Assembly (NCBI RefSeq): GCF_027942865.1 | Contig: NC_134529.1 | Coordinates: 17,040,467 to 17,104,466, forward strand | Length of the DNA: 64,000 nt | Reading direction: 5' to 3' | From: Odontesthes bonariensis | Taxonomy: Eukaryota > Chordata > Actinopteri > Atheriniformes > Atherinopsidae | In this document: positions 1 to 10,996 of the stretch, one piece after another | How the letters are laid out: every line of letters starts with the position of its first letter | Numbering within the stretch: position 1 is the first letter of the stretch | Position numbers and translations under genes: made by a program | The notes under the pieces: model-generated | What the model was told of the DNA's origin: nothing | The model's input: the letters and a program-made list of their open reading frames with translations, nothing else | Database searches by the model: none

Positions 1-208
1 TCTCCACATAATTCCATGTTACATTGCTTTTTTCTCTTCTCTCTGTTGTCATGGAGACACTCATTGGTTGTCATGGCAATCCCAGTAGTAAGAAGGCCTG
101 TGACTGAGTTGTGGTAGAGTGTGAGGATAGCTCACACTGAGGAATTCTAATATCTTCCTCCCTTTTCCTTCCTGTCCTTTCCTTTCTTCTGCCCTCTTCC
201 TGCTGTAG

Positions 209-1378
209 TATTTGATGGCCTAGGAGATGTAATGAAGCCCACTGTCACCCCTCAAGCGGGTGATGTTGACACATCAATGGCTAACATGGCCAGTAGTAAG
301 TAATTGTTGGGATAAATACTGACTTAAAGGAATTGTTTGAACTTTTGAGGACCAAGCTTGTTTTTTCATTTTTTTTTTCATGTACCCTCATTGTTCTAAT
401 GAGTACAAATTTACTGTCAGAAGCTGGTAAGATTATTTGAACATGGTCACCTAGGAAGATGTAGATGTATATAACTATCTTAAAGGGTTACCCAGCTCAT
501 TATAATATAATGGCAAGGGCTTGCTCAAGAACACGTGTTAGTATGTGATGAGTTGATGTGTTGGCAAAGAAGCTCTGGCTCCATCCATCTGTAATAAAAT
601 TGTACTATACACTGTACCAGCACCAGTGAAGCGCCCTAGTAAGCAAGCTTAGAGACAATATTTCAATCTAGCCTGCACAAAAAAGGAGCTAAATTTATTC
701 TTCCAAGTTGTACAGGCAAACGGTAAATACACTACCATTATAATGATAAAGGTGTGTAACAAATCAATATTTTTGGGTTTTGGGTGTGCTGTTTGGCAGA
801 TTTCACTGGATAGAGCCAGACTAGCTGTTCTCTGTGTCCAGTTCCACTAATAAACTAAGCTAACTGCAGACTTATATTTAAAAAAAAATAATCTTTGCAT
901 CTACTATTCAGAAAAAATTTATATTTCTCAAAATGTTGAACCATTTCTTAAAGTGTGGAGAACATGAAGATGCATCATGTTGTGTTGTATGCTGGAATGG
1001 GGAGCGCCATCTTACAAGTAATGCTTTCCCATTACCTATGGTTACAACCACTATTGCCTGGTTACATTTTGTTTTGTTTGGCTATAAACAATCAAATCTA
1101 GTGGACAAAGAGAAGAGATGGAGGAAGAAAAAAGGAAAAAGAAGACGAATCTTACTGGAAGTAACTGAATTGCACAGCTGGATGCAAGATCTGCAAATTA
1201 ATAAGCCAGCATTGTGCCGAAATCTGATACCTCCCAAAATTTGACCTCCCTTTTTATTCATGTCAACTACTTACAGTGCTTCCAAATACATTCATTAATT
1301 TGTTAATTTTATGGAGTCATATGTAGTGGGTTTTATCATATTTATATTATATTTTAATATATATTTTTTTCCTTCAGT

Positions 1379-1448
<70 letters not shown>

Positions 1449-3233
1449 ACTGAAGAAAAAAATATATATATATAGATATATACACTCTTGTTTGTTTATG
1501 AGGATTAGAATGTAATCAGATATGGTTTTAGAGACTCATCCAGCAGTTAGAGCACAGAAATGCTATCCTGAATGTAAAATTCAGAGTCTGTCGGTACAAA
1601 ATACAACCTCAAAGCAAGCTAGAATACAATACGGCATCCAAACAAACTGATGCATTATGTCAGCTTCACGTCTTCTATCGTTTAAAAAATAGAGGGCAGG
1701 TAGCTTCCCTCAATATCTTGCATCAGTTCATGTAACTTCATCAAAAACCATAAAAATAGCATTTTTGACCTACTCCTACCTATTAATTTACTTACAAAAA
1801 AAGAGCATCTCAGTGACATTTGATGGTGCAGATTTTAAACTTGTGCTATTTCTCTGATCCCGTTTTAAATCTTTAAGCTAAACTGAGTTAATCACTTTTT
1901 TTTTGTTAATTTCATGCTTTCTTTATTTGACTAATCATAACAATTCTAATGAGGTACTTGTGTCTCTATCTCTTTCTTTGTCTAAGACTTGACGATGGGA
2001 ACTACAGCGGCCCCTCAGGTAGCTCCCCCCAGCTGGGGTGCTCCCATGGTAAATGTTGTCTGTGTCTTATAGCATGGAGTGGAGCTGCATGCCAGACAGA
2101 GCATACCTGTAGCAGCAATCTCAAAGCATTACCTTCATTGGACTCTCCAGGTTCCAGGTGTAACCATATCACTAAGAAACTGAGAGCAATGCAAGGAAAC
2201 AAGAGAAAAGAGATCACATTCTACACAGCCAATAATGAGTACACACAACATATAAGATGGATCTCAATCACAAATATTTAAAAGAAAGGTTATATATCTG
2301 GAGTGTCTACTGAAGAGTGATGGAGTGGCAAATGATAGGCTACTGCCAAATTAAGAAGTTGTTGCAGGGAAACAACTTCTTTTTCTCTTGAAGAAGTATA
2401 TCTTCTTTCAAGCTTGATAGAGTTCAGAGAAGCCGAGTGGTTATCCCTTCATAGTCGAATACCTTAATTAACACACTTGCATTTTTTGGCAACAACAGAT
2501 TTGACTCTTCCATCTTAAGGCCACAAGCCTCTCCCCTGCCCTTTATTGCATGTGTCAATTAAGAAAATCACTCTAGGCTTAAAGTCAGGGTTTTTGTTGT
2601 CTCATCTGTATATTTCTTGTATCGGTGTGTTTGTCGTCAACATTACGTTTGTGTTCAACTAGAAAACATGAAAACATTTTGAACCTTTGTCCGTGTTATG
2701 TGTAGTAGAGTAACATCCCAACTCCTCCTTTCCATCCCCTTCCCTCCACACGTTTAGACCATACCCATGGGTGTCGCTCCTTTTATGGGGACTCACCCTA
2801 GCTTCACCATGGTAAGACGACCTCTCCAGTCCAGTCCAGTAATGTTCAGCTTGGACATTAGTGGACATTGATGGACTATCAGCCCTTTAGGTTCCCCTTA
2901 CACATCCATCAGATGGCAGACATTTTGCCTTATTTTTCTTTCTATTCCTTCATTTTTCTCTGTGAAAGGCTGGGGCACCAGCTGCCGGAGCACCCATGAT
3001 GCCCATGGCCAGACCAGGATTCCCTGCCCCCGGAGTGACCCCAGGAGCGCCGGTAACATGCTCATTCCTACGTGGATTATATATACTCATAACTATTTCA
3101 TACACTGAAAATGAGGGTGCATATTAAAAGAAAAATGTTTCTGCAGATGTCACCTGGAATGGCCCAGAGCCCCAGAAAGCCCCCACCTCCCAGGAATGCT
3201 CTGGATGACCTAAATATTAAAGACTTCATGTAG
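209..3233 (+). CDS. snap91: snap91 (AP180 clathrin assembly protein), last four coding exons
   Basis: AP180 is a neuronal adaptor that recruits clathrin during synaptic vesicle endocytosis. Only the C-terminal part lies in the window. Exons read from splice signals are 209-295, 1987-2048, 2969-3052 and 3147-3233. Acceptors are TGTAG, CTAAG, GAAAG and TGCAG; the first three exons end in GTAAGT, GTAAAT and GTAACA donors. Phases join cleanly: exon one ends with one base that completes an Asn codon with exon two, and the later joins are phase 0. The first exon reads FDGLGDVMKPTVTPQ, resembling the PICALM/AP180 tail. The protein ends DDLNIKDFM then TAG, matching the LNIKDFL ending of mammalian SNAP91 and not the QIQFM ending of PICALM. 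The tail is Pro/Met/Ala-rich and disordered, as in the family. The ANTH domain must lie upstream of the window. Which teleost duplicate (a or b) cannot be decided. Confidence 0.9.
1357..1470. repeat. (TA)n microsatellite inside a perfect-looking inverted repeat
   Basis: About 60 bp of pure TA is flanked by inverted arms: CCTTCAGTGTTTATA on the left and TATAAACACTGAAG on the right, continued by T-rich and A-rich sequence. Apart from one base the arms are complementary, so the whole 114 bp is self-complementary. It lies in a snap91 intron. Confidence 0.85.
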
Positions 3234-6080
3234 ACTGCCTGACATATAACCCCCAAGGTGCATTTGCTGTCTCTTTCTAAATAACAATCGATGTAACTCG
3301 ATGTAACTCACGGCTGATATGCATGCTTTTGTAAACCTTTAGTTCAATTATTAAACTAAAATGAACATTCCAATTAAACATTAGAATTTCAGACGTGTTC
3401 TTTTTTATAAACCATGATCACACAGCAAAGTTTATAGAGCAGAATCCTCTGTTACCTCCAGAATCATGAAGCCTTCACTGGATGAGCCATGTTTAATGCA
3501 GCAGTCAAGGCCAGCTGACAGGAATACAGTGACATTAGTGCAGTGGTTTTATCTGATAGTTGTCAACCTGTTACTATGGAGAGGACTGATTTTAAGCATA
3601 TTTCTCGAGTGTTGCTTCTCAAAGTCAAAGATGGATCCATAACAGCAGCCTTAACAACAACATGTGTTTTTTGGATGCCCCATCATAAAATCTTGCCAAA
3701 AGGGCTGTTCAGTGTTAAGAATCTTTTGAAAAAGTTTGTCCCATTTCGAAGATACCGCTCTGTTTCTTCACTGTTCTCAAAGTGCCCTCAGTCCTTTGCA
3801 CACATCAAAGATGGTGCAGAAGGACTGAGGTTTGTGCAATGTGCATTTACATTTTTGGTTTGGGTTCACTGTATTATTCTCCCTTTTAAATTTGCCAGCA
3901 TTCCAATGTGTTCCTTTAAAAGACAATAAAACGGAATTGCCAGTATTAATGGCCATTGGCTTGTTAGTTAACAGCTAGCAGCCATTTCAGTTTTTTAGCT
4001 GTTGTCTGTCAGGTCTTTTTGACAGTGGGTCTGTGGCCTTGACTTGTGCCCACTTGTTTGGATTGTTCTATTATGGAGTTTCCCAAAGCAAGAAAGGATT
4101 TTTTTCTATTCTGAGGATGACGCGACTTGGAAGGTTTCATTCTACCAAGGAGGCATCCATGACTTTGAGAAGCACCTCATCTCTGAAAGTTAGGCCAGAA
4201 TTTAGGAGACTGTTAGCTTATCTTATCATAAAGAGGAAAGCAGTAGGTAAACTAGCTCAGGTAGTATGGAGATTACAAGCTTGAAAAAAGAACATAGATA
4301 TGCAGCCTACCAGACCCCTGTAACCTGCTCCTCCTTACTGCCAGAAGATAGTAGCTCAGCTATGTTAGCAACAACAAGCATAGTACTGTATTCAATGAGC
4401 CCTGGAGAAGCCAAGCTGGATGAGTAAAGCTTACTGGCTTTAAACAAACAACATGGTTGTGATTTAGATTTTTGAAGAGTCTAGCTGCCACTGTTTTAGG
4501 GATACACAAGACACTGCTATAAAGCATCAATTTTAAAAATGTATAATTTGAACAGTTGGTCTCTCCCTCCTCTGCAGGTTTGTCTTTGTGTCTGGAGCTC
4601 TGTGGATGTGGATGTCTGCACCCCCCACCCCCCTCCCAATCCCCTCAGCCAACCAGCCATCATCTCTTTAATCTATGCCCTCTGATCTCCAACTGGCCTC
4701 TATTCCTGAGAAAAAAAAAACGAAAAAAAACAACAAAAAAAAGATGTCCTCCTTATCTAATGTTGTAGCACAACTGTGAATGTGAACCCTAGTTACAGAA
4801 AACCTGAATTCTGTTTAAGTGTGTGTGGGTGTGTGTGTGTATTCAGTGTTAATCTTTACTTAATATATAACAGAAAAAATAAACAAAAAAAAAAATCAAT
4901 TAATGGATATTTAGATTCGTTCTGGATTTCAGCATATCAGCTGACTTGGAATGGTGGATATATGTTGGTTTCTTTGCGCATCTCCCAGACGAGGACCGTG
5001 TTGTTAAATGTGGACTGTGTTCGGTGTGACCTCACTGGCAAACCTGCACCCCTGCTCCTCCACCCCTAATGTCCAAACTAATACTGAGCTGTCTTTAATG
5101 TCATCAAAGACTTGGTTGTACCCATATCTGAGTGGCCATTCATCCTCCTCCTGTCTAATACACTTTTTTGGAAAACAGTTGATCAAAATGTACCATACCC
5201 CAACTTTCACTGGAACTGTGAACTTATCATTGAGAACCACATCAAACAGTGGTCAGTTTTACTTTTTATTTCTTTCTTTCTTTCTTTCTTTCTTTTTTTT
5301 TTTTTGATAGAAACGGTATGAAACATGCAAAAATTTGTGTCCTGTGTTAAAATTGACATATGCATTTTGGACTACTGAAGTATAGATTATACATATTTTC
5401 TTTAATCTTTATTCTGTCAAAGAAATTGTATCATATATTTTAGTTACTTTAACATGTAGGAAAAAGGCAGATAGACATACATTTATCCAGTTCTTGTACA
5501 TACTTCTCAGAAATAAGAGATGGATTTGAATGGAAGTATTGCCTACGATGTGTTCTGTTGCGCCCCTTGGTGGTGTGGAGTGATACTGCATCACAGCGCA
5601 CAACATGGGTTGATCAAATCTGGGATGCATTTTGATTCTCTCAAAGAGCTCCTTTTTTGTCTCGGTCTCAACACAAGAGAAGCTAATGGGAGAGACATAG
5701 AAGTAAACATGTGTGTGTGTGATTGGAATGGGGCCTCAGCTCTTCTTGAGTCATTTCTGACACAGCAGCGGTCAGTACGTTTGCTCATGTGCTGCCACTG
5801 AAGTCTTAGGGACTCACTGTAAAGCACTCATGTGTATGCTGGATGTTTCTCTGTGTTATTTATTTCAGAAAAGTGACTGTATCTTACTCCATTGTGGCAT
5901 TAACAATGTGTTGAAAGAAAAATAAAGATGACTATGACTCTTAAAAACAAACATGTGGATAAGTAATGTTTGCTAAGTATTCATATGAAGACTTTTTTCC
6001 CCTTTTTTGTAATAATGGATGGTATCATCCTCCCTTTCAACCTGCATGTGAGTCCAAATGAGATGCAATAAAAGACAAAT
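3234..6080 (+). other. snap91: probable snap91 3' UTR and downstream flank
   Basis: No coding gene is seen after the snap91 stop. AATAAA signals occur at 3925-3930, about 4878, 5921-5926 and 6067-6072, so the UTR may end near 3.95 kb or extend to about 6.1 kb. A TTTC/poly-T tract lies at 5269-5305. Open frames here, including one of 128 codons at 3543, lack protein-like composition and similarity. Confidence 0.5.
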
Positions 6081-6956
6081 ACACTGATCCGATTTATCCT
6101 TGTGGTTGATCCCTTACATTTGCTCTGGTTTTGTCAGAAGTTAGAATATTTTTTTCTAAATATCTATAAAAAAAACATGTTTTGTGCAGTGAGTGTGTAA
6201 CAAGCATTGTTGCTTTTTATTTAAATATCTTTTTCCCGGTGCATGTGGACAGATCCTACGTCCTATGACATAATGCATGCAAAAAAGTTGGATTAGGCTT
6301 GCTAGGCTTTAGCAGACACACTACAGATGACTGGAATCTCTAAACAACCAGATGAACGGCTGAACAGACCACAGTACAACTACAGTACCGTGACATTCAA
6401 AGCTTGTCAGACATACTGTCACTTAGGAGGTGGTAGGTCTCTTCTCAGTCTTCCTGGCCCAGTTTGTATAAAGCCCAGATTGTTGATCTTAGATGCGTGT
6501 CAACAAAGGGTCTAATTTTTACATTTAGTGAAAAATAGATCTGTTGTCTTGGGCATGCTCATTTCATCAAGACAACACCAAACCACAGAAACAGCAGCAG
6601 GGCTCTGGAGTGAAATAGTCCTGCTGGTAAACCCACCGACCTGCAGGCCAGACGTGCCAACTCTTGTAAACATTTGGTGCACGAGAACTAAGGATGTGTC
6701 AAAAGGAGATATTGAACTGTTAAGCAGCGCAAATCTTTTATCAAGCGAGAATGGCAAAACGTTTCACATTACCAGTGTTGTTAAAAGAAGAAGTGATGCA
6801 AAACAATGGTAAACTTGCCTCTGTCCAAACGTTTTTTTGAGTTGCTGACAAAAAGTTCTCTTTCCTTTTAAACATTTGAAAACCGCATGTTGTCCTTTTA
6901 GTATTTTCAACTAAATACAGGGTTCACTTGATTTCCAAATCATTGGATTCTGCTTG

Positions 6957-7190
6957 GGCTACACGGTGGTGTGGTGGTTAGCACCATCGTCTCACAGCAA
7001 GAGGGTTCCCACCGTCCAAAAACATGTATGTTAGGTTAAGTGGGGTTTCTAAACTGACCCTAGTGGTGAGTGTGAGCATGCATGGTTGTCTCTGCGTGGC
7101 CCTGAGATGGACTCGCGACCTTTCCAGGGTGTACCCCACCTCTTGTCCAATGGTATCTGGGATAGGCTCCAGCCCCCCCAGAGTTGCATT
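6957..7190 (+). repeat. dispersed SINE/LINE-like repeat, copy 1
   Basis: It starts with GGCTACACGGTGGTGTGG and ends with GGGATAGGCTCCAGCCCC, a sequence pair very common in teleost genomes. Two further copies in the opposite orientation are at 14818-15052 and 32430-32817, and all three align by eye. This copy lacks part of the middle. It sits just left of the tandem duplication starting near 7252. Confidence 0.75.
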
Positions 7191-7251
7191 AGTATATCAC
7201 ACCTGCAACACAAGTGAATACAAGACAGATGTTCTGATCTGAATCTGTAAA

Positions 7252-7383
7252 AACTCTTTTAGAAAAGTAAAATTTTTATTGGAGTCTGTATTGTATTAGT
7301 ATACACATGTTTCATAGGACATATATAGGATGAGTACCAGATAAAATTATATGATGAAGATAATTACAGCTTTCTTCAAAGCT
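7252..7383 (-). pseudogene. relic of prss35 3' flank (copy 1 of the tandem duplication; gene deleted)
   Basis: About 130 bp here align by eye with 10468-10595, the downstream end of the intact prss35 transcript unit. Shared words include TTTTATTGG, GTATTGT, TTAGTATAC and TTCTTCAAAG. Both copies carry TTTATT, which is AATAAA on the minus strand (7275-7280; 10491-10496). After about 7383 the similarity jumps to about 12838, upstream of prss35. Everything equivalent to 10596-12837, including the entire prss35 coding region, is therefore missing from this copy. Confidence 0.7.
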
Positions 7384-8637
7384 GGTAGCTTAACTGTTAA
7401 GGGAAAGGATACCGACATGGATTTTCTTATATTTCTCTATGAAAACTTAGAAATAAAGGGTTCGCTATGAATGGATGCAGGAAAAACACAATTAAATTCC
7501 GGACCTGAAAACACTCAAAACCCTCCCCCAGCAAGTGTTCTACGGATCATTTATGAAAACATGTTTATAAAAACTTTCTATCCAAGCAACCTCCTGGATG
7601 TCAGTTCTACAACCTTCTTGGTTAGAAATGTAAAAAATATACATTTATATACAGGTGCATTCATGTACTGGAGCATCAAATGTCCTGTTAGAAACCTCCA
7701 TCTCAGGTTGAGAGTGTCTAGTTACAAGGACGAGCCAGTTGAGCAGCATGTGGAAGGTTTCTGATCATGTGATAAGCCATGTGGAGACTACTTTTGGCTG
7801 CCTTTTCATTACGTAGTTGATATGCACAGAGCATTGCTGCTTTCAAGAGACGAATATAATTTTAAAGCTACTTTCAATCTTACAGACAAAGTTGCTATCT
7901 GGTTATCCTGCAAGCAAAAGTGTTCATCGGTCCTATAAACAGGTGGAGGGCAAACCTGAGCAATCTGTATTTTAACCGATGATGGTTTCATTTATGACGA
8001 CTGTCCCGCTGGTCTGTGCAACAAGAATTCACTCAGTCCGAGAACTCCTTCTTCCTTCTTTAGATGCTGCAACACCAAAGCACATAGCTGTCACACTGAC
8101 ACAATATATGAGAGCATTTTCAAAGAGTTATTTATTGACCTAATGTGTTGCAGACATCACCTAAAAGGTTCCGCTGTGCAGCAGCTGATTAAATGATCTC
8201 ACCAGTTTCCATTTCTAGAGAACTTTGGAACTTAACTATGACCCCAAAATATCTTAAAGGTGACAAAAAATGTAACTTAATTATCTATACCTATGAATAC
8301 CATGGGGGAATTTCAGTGTTTGAAAAGTACCTGATCCTTAAAATAAAAACGTAATCTTTTCAAAGTTAAGTGCAAAAATTAAATGCAAAAGATGTAGCTG
8401 ATGTCTTTTTACTAATTTGAAACAAGAGATTTTATGGAAGTTAAAAAAATAAGTTTCATTTGAAAGTCATGCATCTATGGTGTAAGGTATTCTTAAGGAT
8501 ATCAGTTCTTTTAGATCAGTGTTACTGCTTCCTTTTCATTATTTATTACTTCCTCATTTCCTTTTTACTTCCCTTTCTCACTGCATATCTATCACCATCA
8601 CTTGCTAAGCGCACAACCTCACCAGCAAGTCTGCAGC

Positions 8638-9603
8638 ATGGCGGAGATCACCTCCACAGTGGTCACTTCTAACGTCACCTCCGCCTCAGAACATCTGCCT
8701 CGGGCCTCCTTGGATTCTATCAGCCTGGTCCCTGCAGTGGTGCTGTCGCTCTGCTTCCTGCTGGGAGTTCCCGGAAACATTGCAGTGATCATTCTCAAGC
8801 CTAACTGGCAGCACCTGTCCAGTCTGAGCCAGCATCTGATGCTGAATCTGGCCATGTCAGACCTGCTCTGTCTGCTGAACCTTCCTGTGCGGATTTACTC
8901 TTTCTACTTTACCTGGACCTTCGGTCAGGTGACTTGTAAGCTATTAGTGTTCCTCGGATACAGCAGCATTCTCAGTAGCAAGCTGACTGTGACTGTGCTG
9001 AGCGTCCACCGCTACCTACTGGTGGTGCACCGGCAGAGCCGCTCAAATAAAGTAGGAACAAGAATGCTGCTGATTCTGCTCTGGCTGGTTGCAATGGTGC
9101 TGTCAGTTCCTACTGTGGTAGTTCGACAGCTGGTCACAGATCAACGATGGACACATTGCCGAGCTCAATTTGTTTCCGAGGCCCAGAATTTGGCCATCCA
9201 ACTGATGGAGATTCTGATTGGATTTGTTTCCTTTTCTGTTGTGGCATTTGCATATATTCGCCTACACAAGAAGGTGAATAACACAACCTTCTTCAACCAC
9301 CCTAACACAACTAGACTGGTAACCAGCATCACTGTAACCTTGTTTGTCCTGTGGCTTCCATATCATGTCATAAATGTGCTGATTGTGGCAGCTATTACTC
9401 TCAATAATGGGGGCCTGTTGAAGTTTTGTACAGACACAAGGGACATTGCTGCAGCGTTAATATTTATAAACAGTTGCCTGAATCCACTCCTGTATGCCTT
9501 TACCTCTCACAATGTTTGCACTGTGTGCCAGAAAATTCAACCACTGGGGCAGAGGGTCCAAATGACACCAAAACAAGACGTCCCTCCAGCTGCAGAGCCT
9601 TGA
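8638..9603 (+). CDS. leukotriene B4 receptor-like class A GPCR
   Basis: An intact 321-residue seven-helix receptor in one exon. Class A landmarks are present: GN at residues 46-47 in TM1, LNLAMSDLL with D75 in TM2, paired extracellular cysteines C100 and C174, WLPYH at 239-243 in TM6, and NPLLY at 282-286 in TM7. The DRY box reads HRY (124-126). An N-glycosylation site NVT is at 12-14. Overall pattern, short loops and the FxLWLPYHVxN stretch are closest to leukotriene B4 receptors (LTB4R family), chemoattractant receptors on leukocytes that normally couple to Gi. Ligand assignment is inference, and related chemoattractant receptors are the alternative. I chose the ATG at 8638; the frame is open a little further upstream but without another ATG. 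A candidate ATTAAA poly(A) signal is at 10166. A degraded second copy lies at 12930-14165. Confidence 0.85.
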   Translation: MAEITSTVVTSNVTSASEHLPRASLDSISLVPAVVLSLCFLLGVPGNIAVIILKPNWQHLSSLSQHLMLNLAMSDLLCLLNLPVRIYSFYFTWTFGQVTCKLLVFLGYSSILSSKLTVTVLSVHRYLLVVHRQSRSNKVGTRMLLILLWLVAMVLSVPTVVVRQLVTDQRWTHCRAQFVSEAQNLAIQLMEILIGFVSFSVVAFAYIRLHKKVNNTTFFNHPNTTRLVTSITVTLFVLWLPYHVINVLIVAAITLNNGGLLKFCTDTRDIAAALIFINSCLNPLLYAFTSHNVCTVCQKIQPLGQRVQMTPKQDVPPAAEP

Positions 9604-10467
9604 TAATGATCACAAATAGATGAATTATTTTTGCATATGGAACAGGAAAAGACTATTTCAGTCTAAAGATCTTTTTTCCGTTGATACACACATGGTGTTG
9701 CATTCAGTTTGTCACAGCAAGCTGTAAGGGATTTGTGCTTTCATAGTGAACTTTAAGGTTAAGCAGCATTTAAAATCAGCTGTGTGCTGGTTACAACTTG
9801 CACTCAGCCACAGCTGTCAGAATAGAAATGTGATGAAACTAAATCAGAAACAGAGTAAGAAAATTGAAATTAACGTATGCAATTACAAAATAATTATGTG
9901 TAATGCAAATAATTTGAATGTATACTAGCTTTCTGTCTTTGTTAGTTTGTAAAGTGTCAGAAGGAAGAACCCTTAAAGAAAAGTATCACAATGACTCCCT
10001 GTCTGCTTTCAACCACAAAATGGACTCAGATGAAAAAAAGAAGACAGAGAGAATATTTTTCACTATGTCTGTTTTCTTTGTTTTGCATTGTATAAATATT
10101 CTCTGAAAGTATATTTCAGTTCTTAAACTGTGTTTTTTGTGGATATTGCATATATTTCCAACTATATTAAACTTCTTATGTCATTCAGTTTGTTTAAGTG
10201 AAGTCAGAAGACCACATTACACAAATGTATCATCACAACTTAAAGTTCTGCATTGAGAATATTACTTTTGCTCATTTTAGGGAGTGTGCTTGTTCTCTTT
10301 GGTTTTGAGATATTGATGAGGCAAGTGACACCACTACTGTGACCATAAAACTTGAAGCTGGTTGTTTTAATTCAGCATAAGGCTGGAGCTGTTAATATGT
10401 GGCTTTTGAGTGCAATGGAAAGGAGTCTTATAGGCATTCATACCTCATTCCTTTTCAGGGAAGGTCG

Positions 10468-10996
10468 TGTAAAAAGTCTTAGGTAAAAGTTTTATTGGTG
10501 TTTGTATTGTGTTAGTATACAAATGTTTTATAGGACATAGATAAGACGAGTATCACAGAAAAATACTTGAAATAATTACTGCATTCTTCAAAGATTCACA
10601 TAGATGAATGACTTTTATGAATAATATCCAAAGTAGTACAGTAACAGTAAATATACGGAAAACATTTACCAAGCTTTTCTCTCTAATGCTGCAATATACT
10701 GAAGAACATATCATTTTACACAAAATAAGAAATAGGCCCTCTGGCCTTTGTAGACGTGCTATTGGCTGTTTCAGTGCTGCAGGAATGGTGTTGGTAGCCT
10801 TCTTATAACATAACTTCATTGGAGTCTGCACATAGCAATCACACTTAACACTAAAAGTTACTCTTTTTACTTTTTTTACACTGTACACAGCTTCCATGCC
10901 CTTGTAACTCAGAATGTGGTGAGTCAGTGTCTTTAGGGTTTACTGGACCTGTTCTTAGTGTCCTGGAAGGTGTTGTAGATCCATTTATCTGTCAGG
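10468..10996 (-). other. prss35: probable prss35 3' UTR
   Basis: This is minus-strand sequence between the prss35 stop and an AATAAA signal at 10491-10496. Its distal part (10468-10595) is duplicated at 7252-7383, which marks it as part of the ancestral duplicated unit. No coding frame here looks real. Confidence 0.55.

Noticed and set aside
933-1244. 103-codon open frame inside the snap91 intron
   Set aside because: Lys/Arg-rich low-complexity end, no family resemblance, and the exon phases join directly from 295 to 1987 without it.
3543-3929. 128-codon open frame in the snap91 downstream region
   Set aside because: It lies in the probable 3' UTR, has no recognisable domain and no supporting splice or promoter context.
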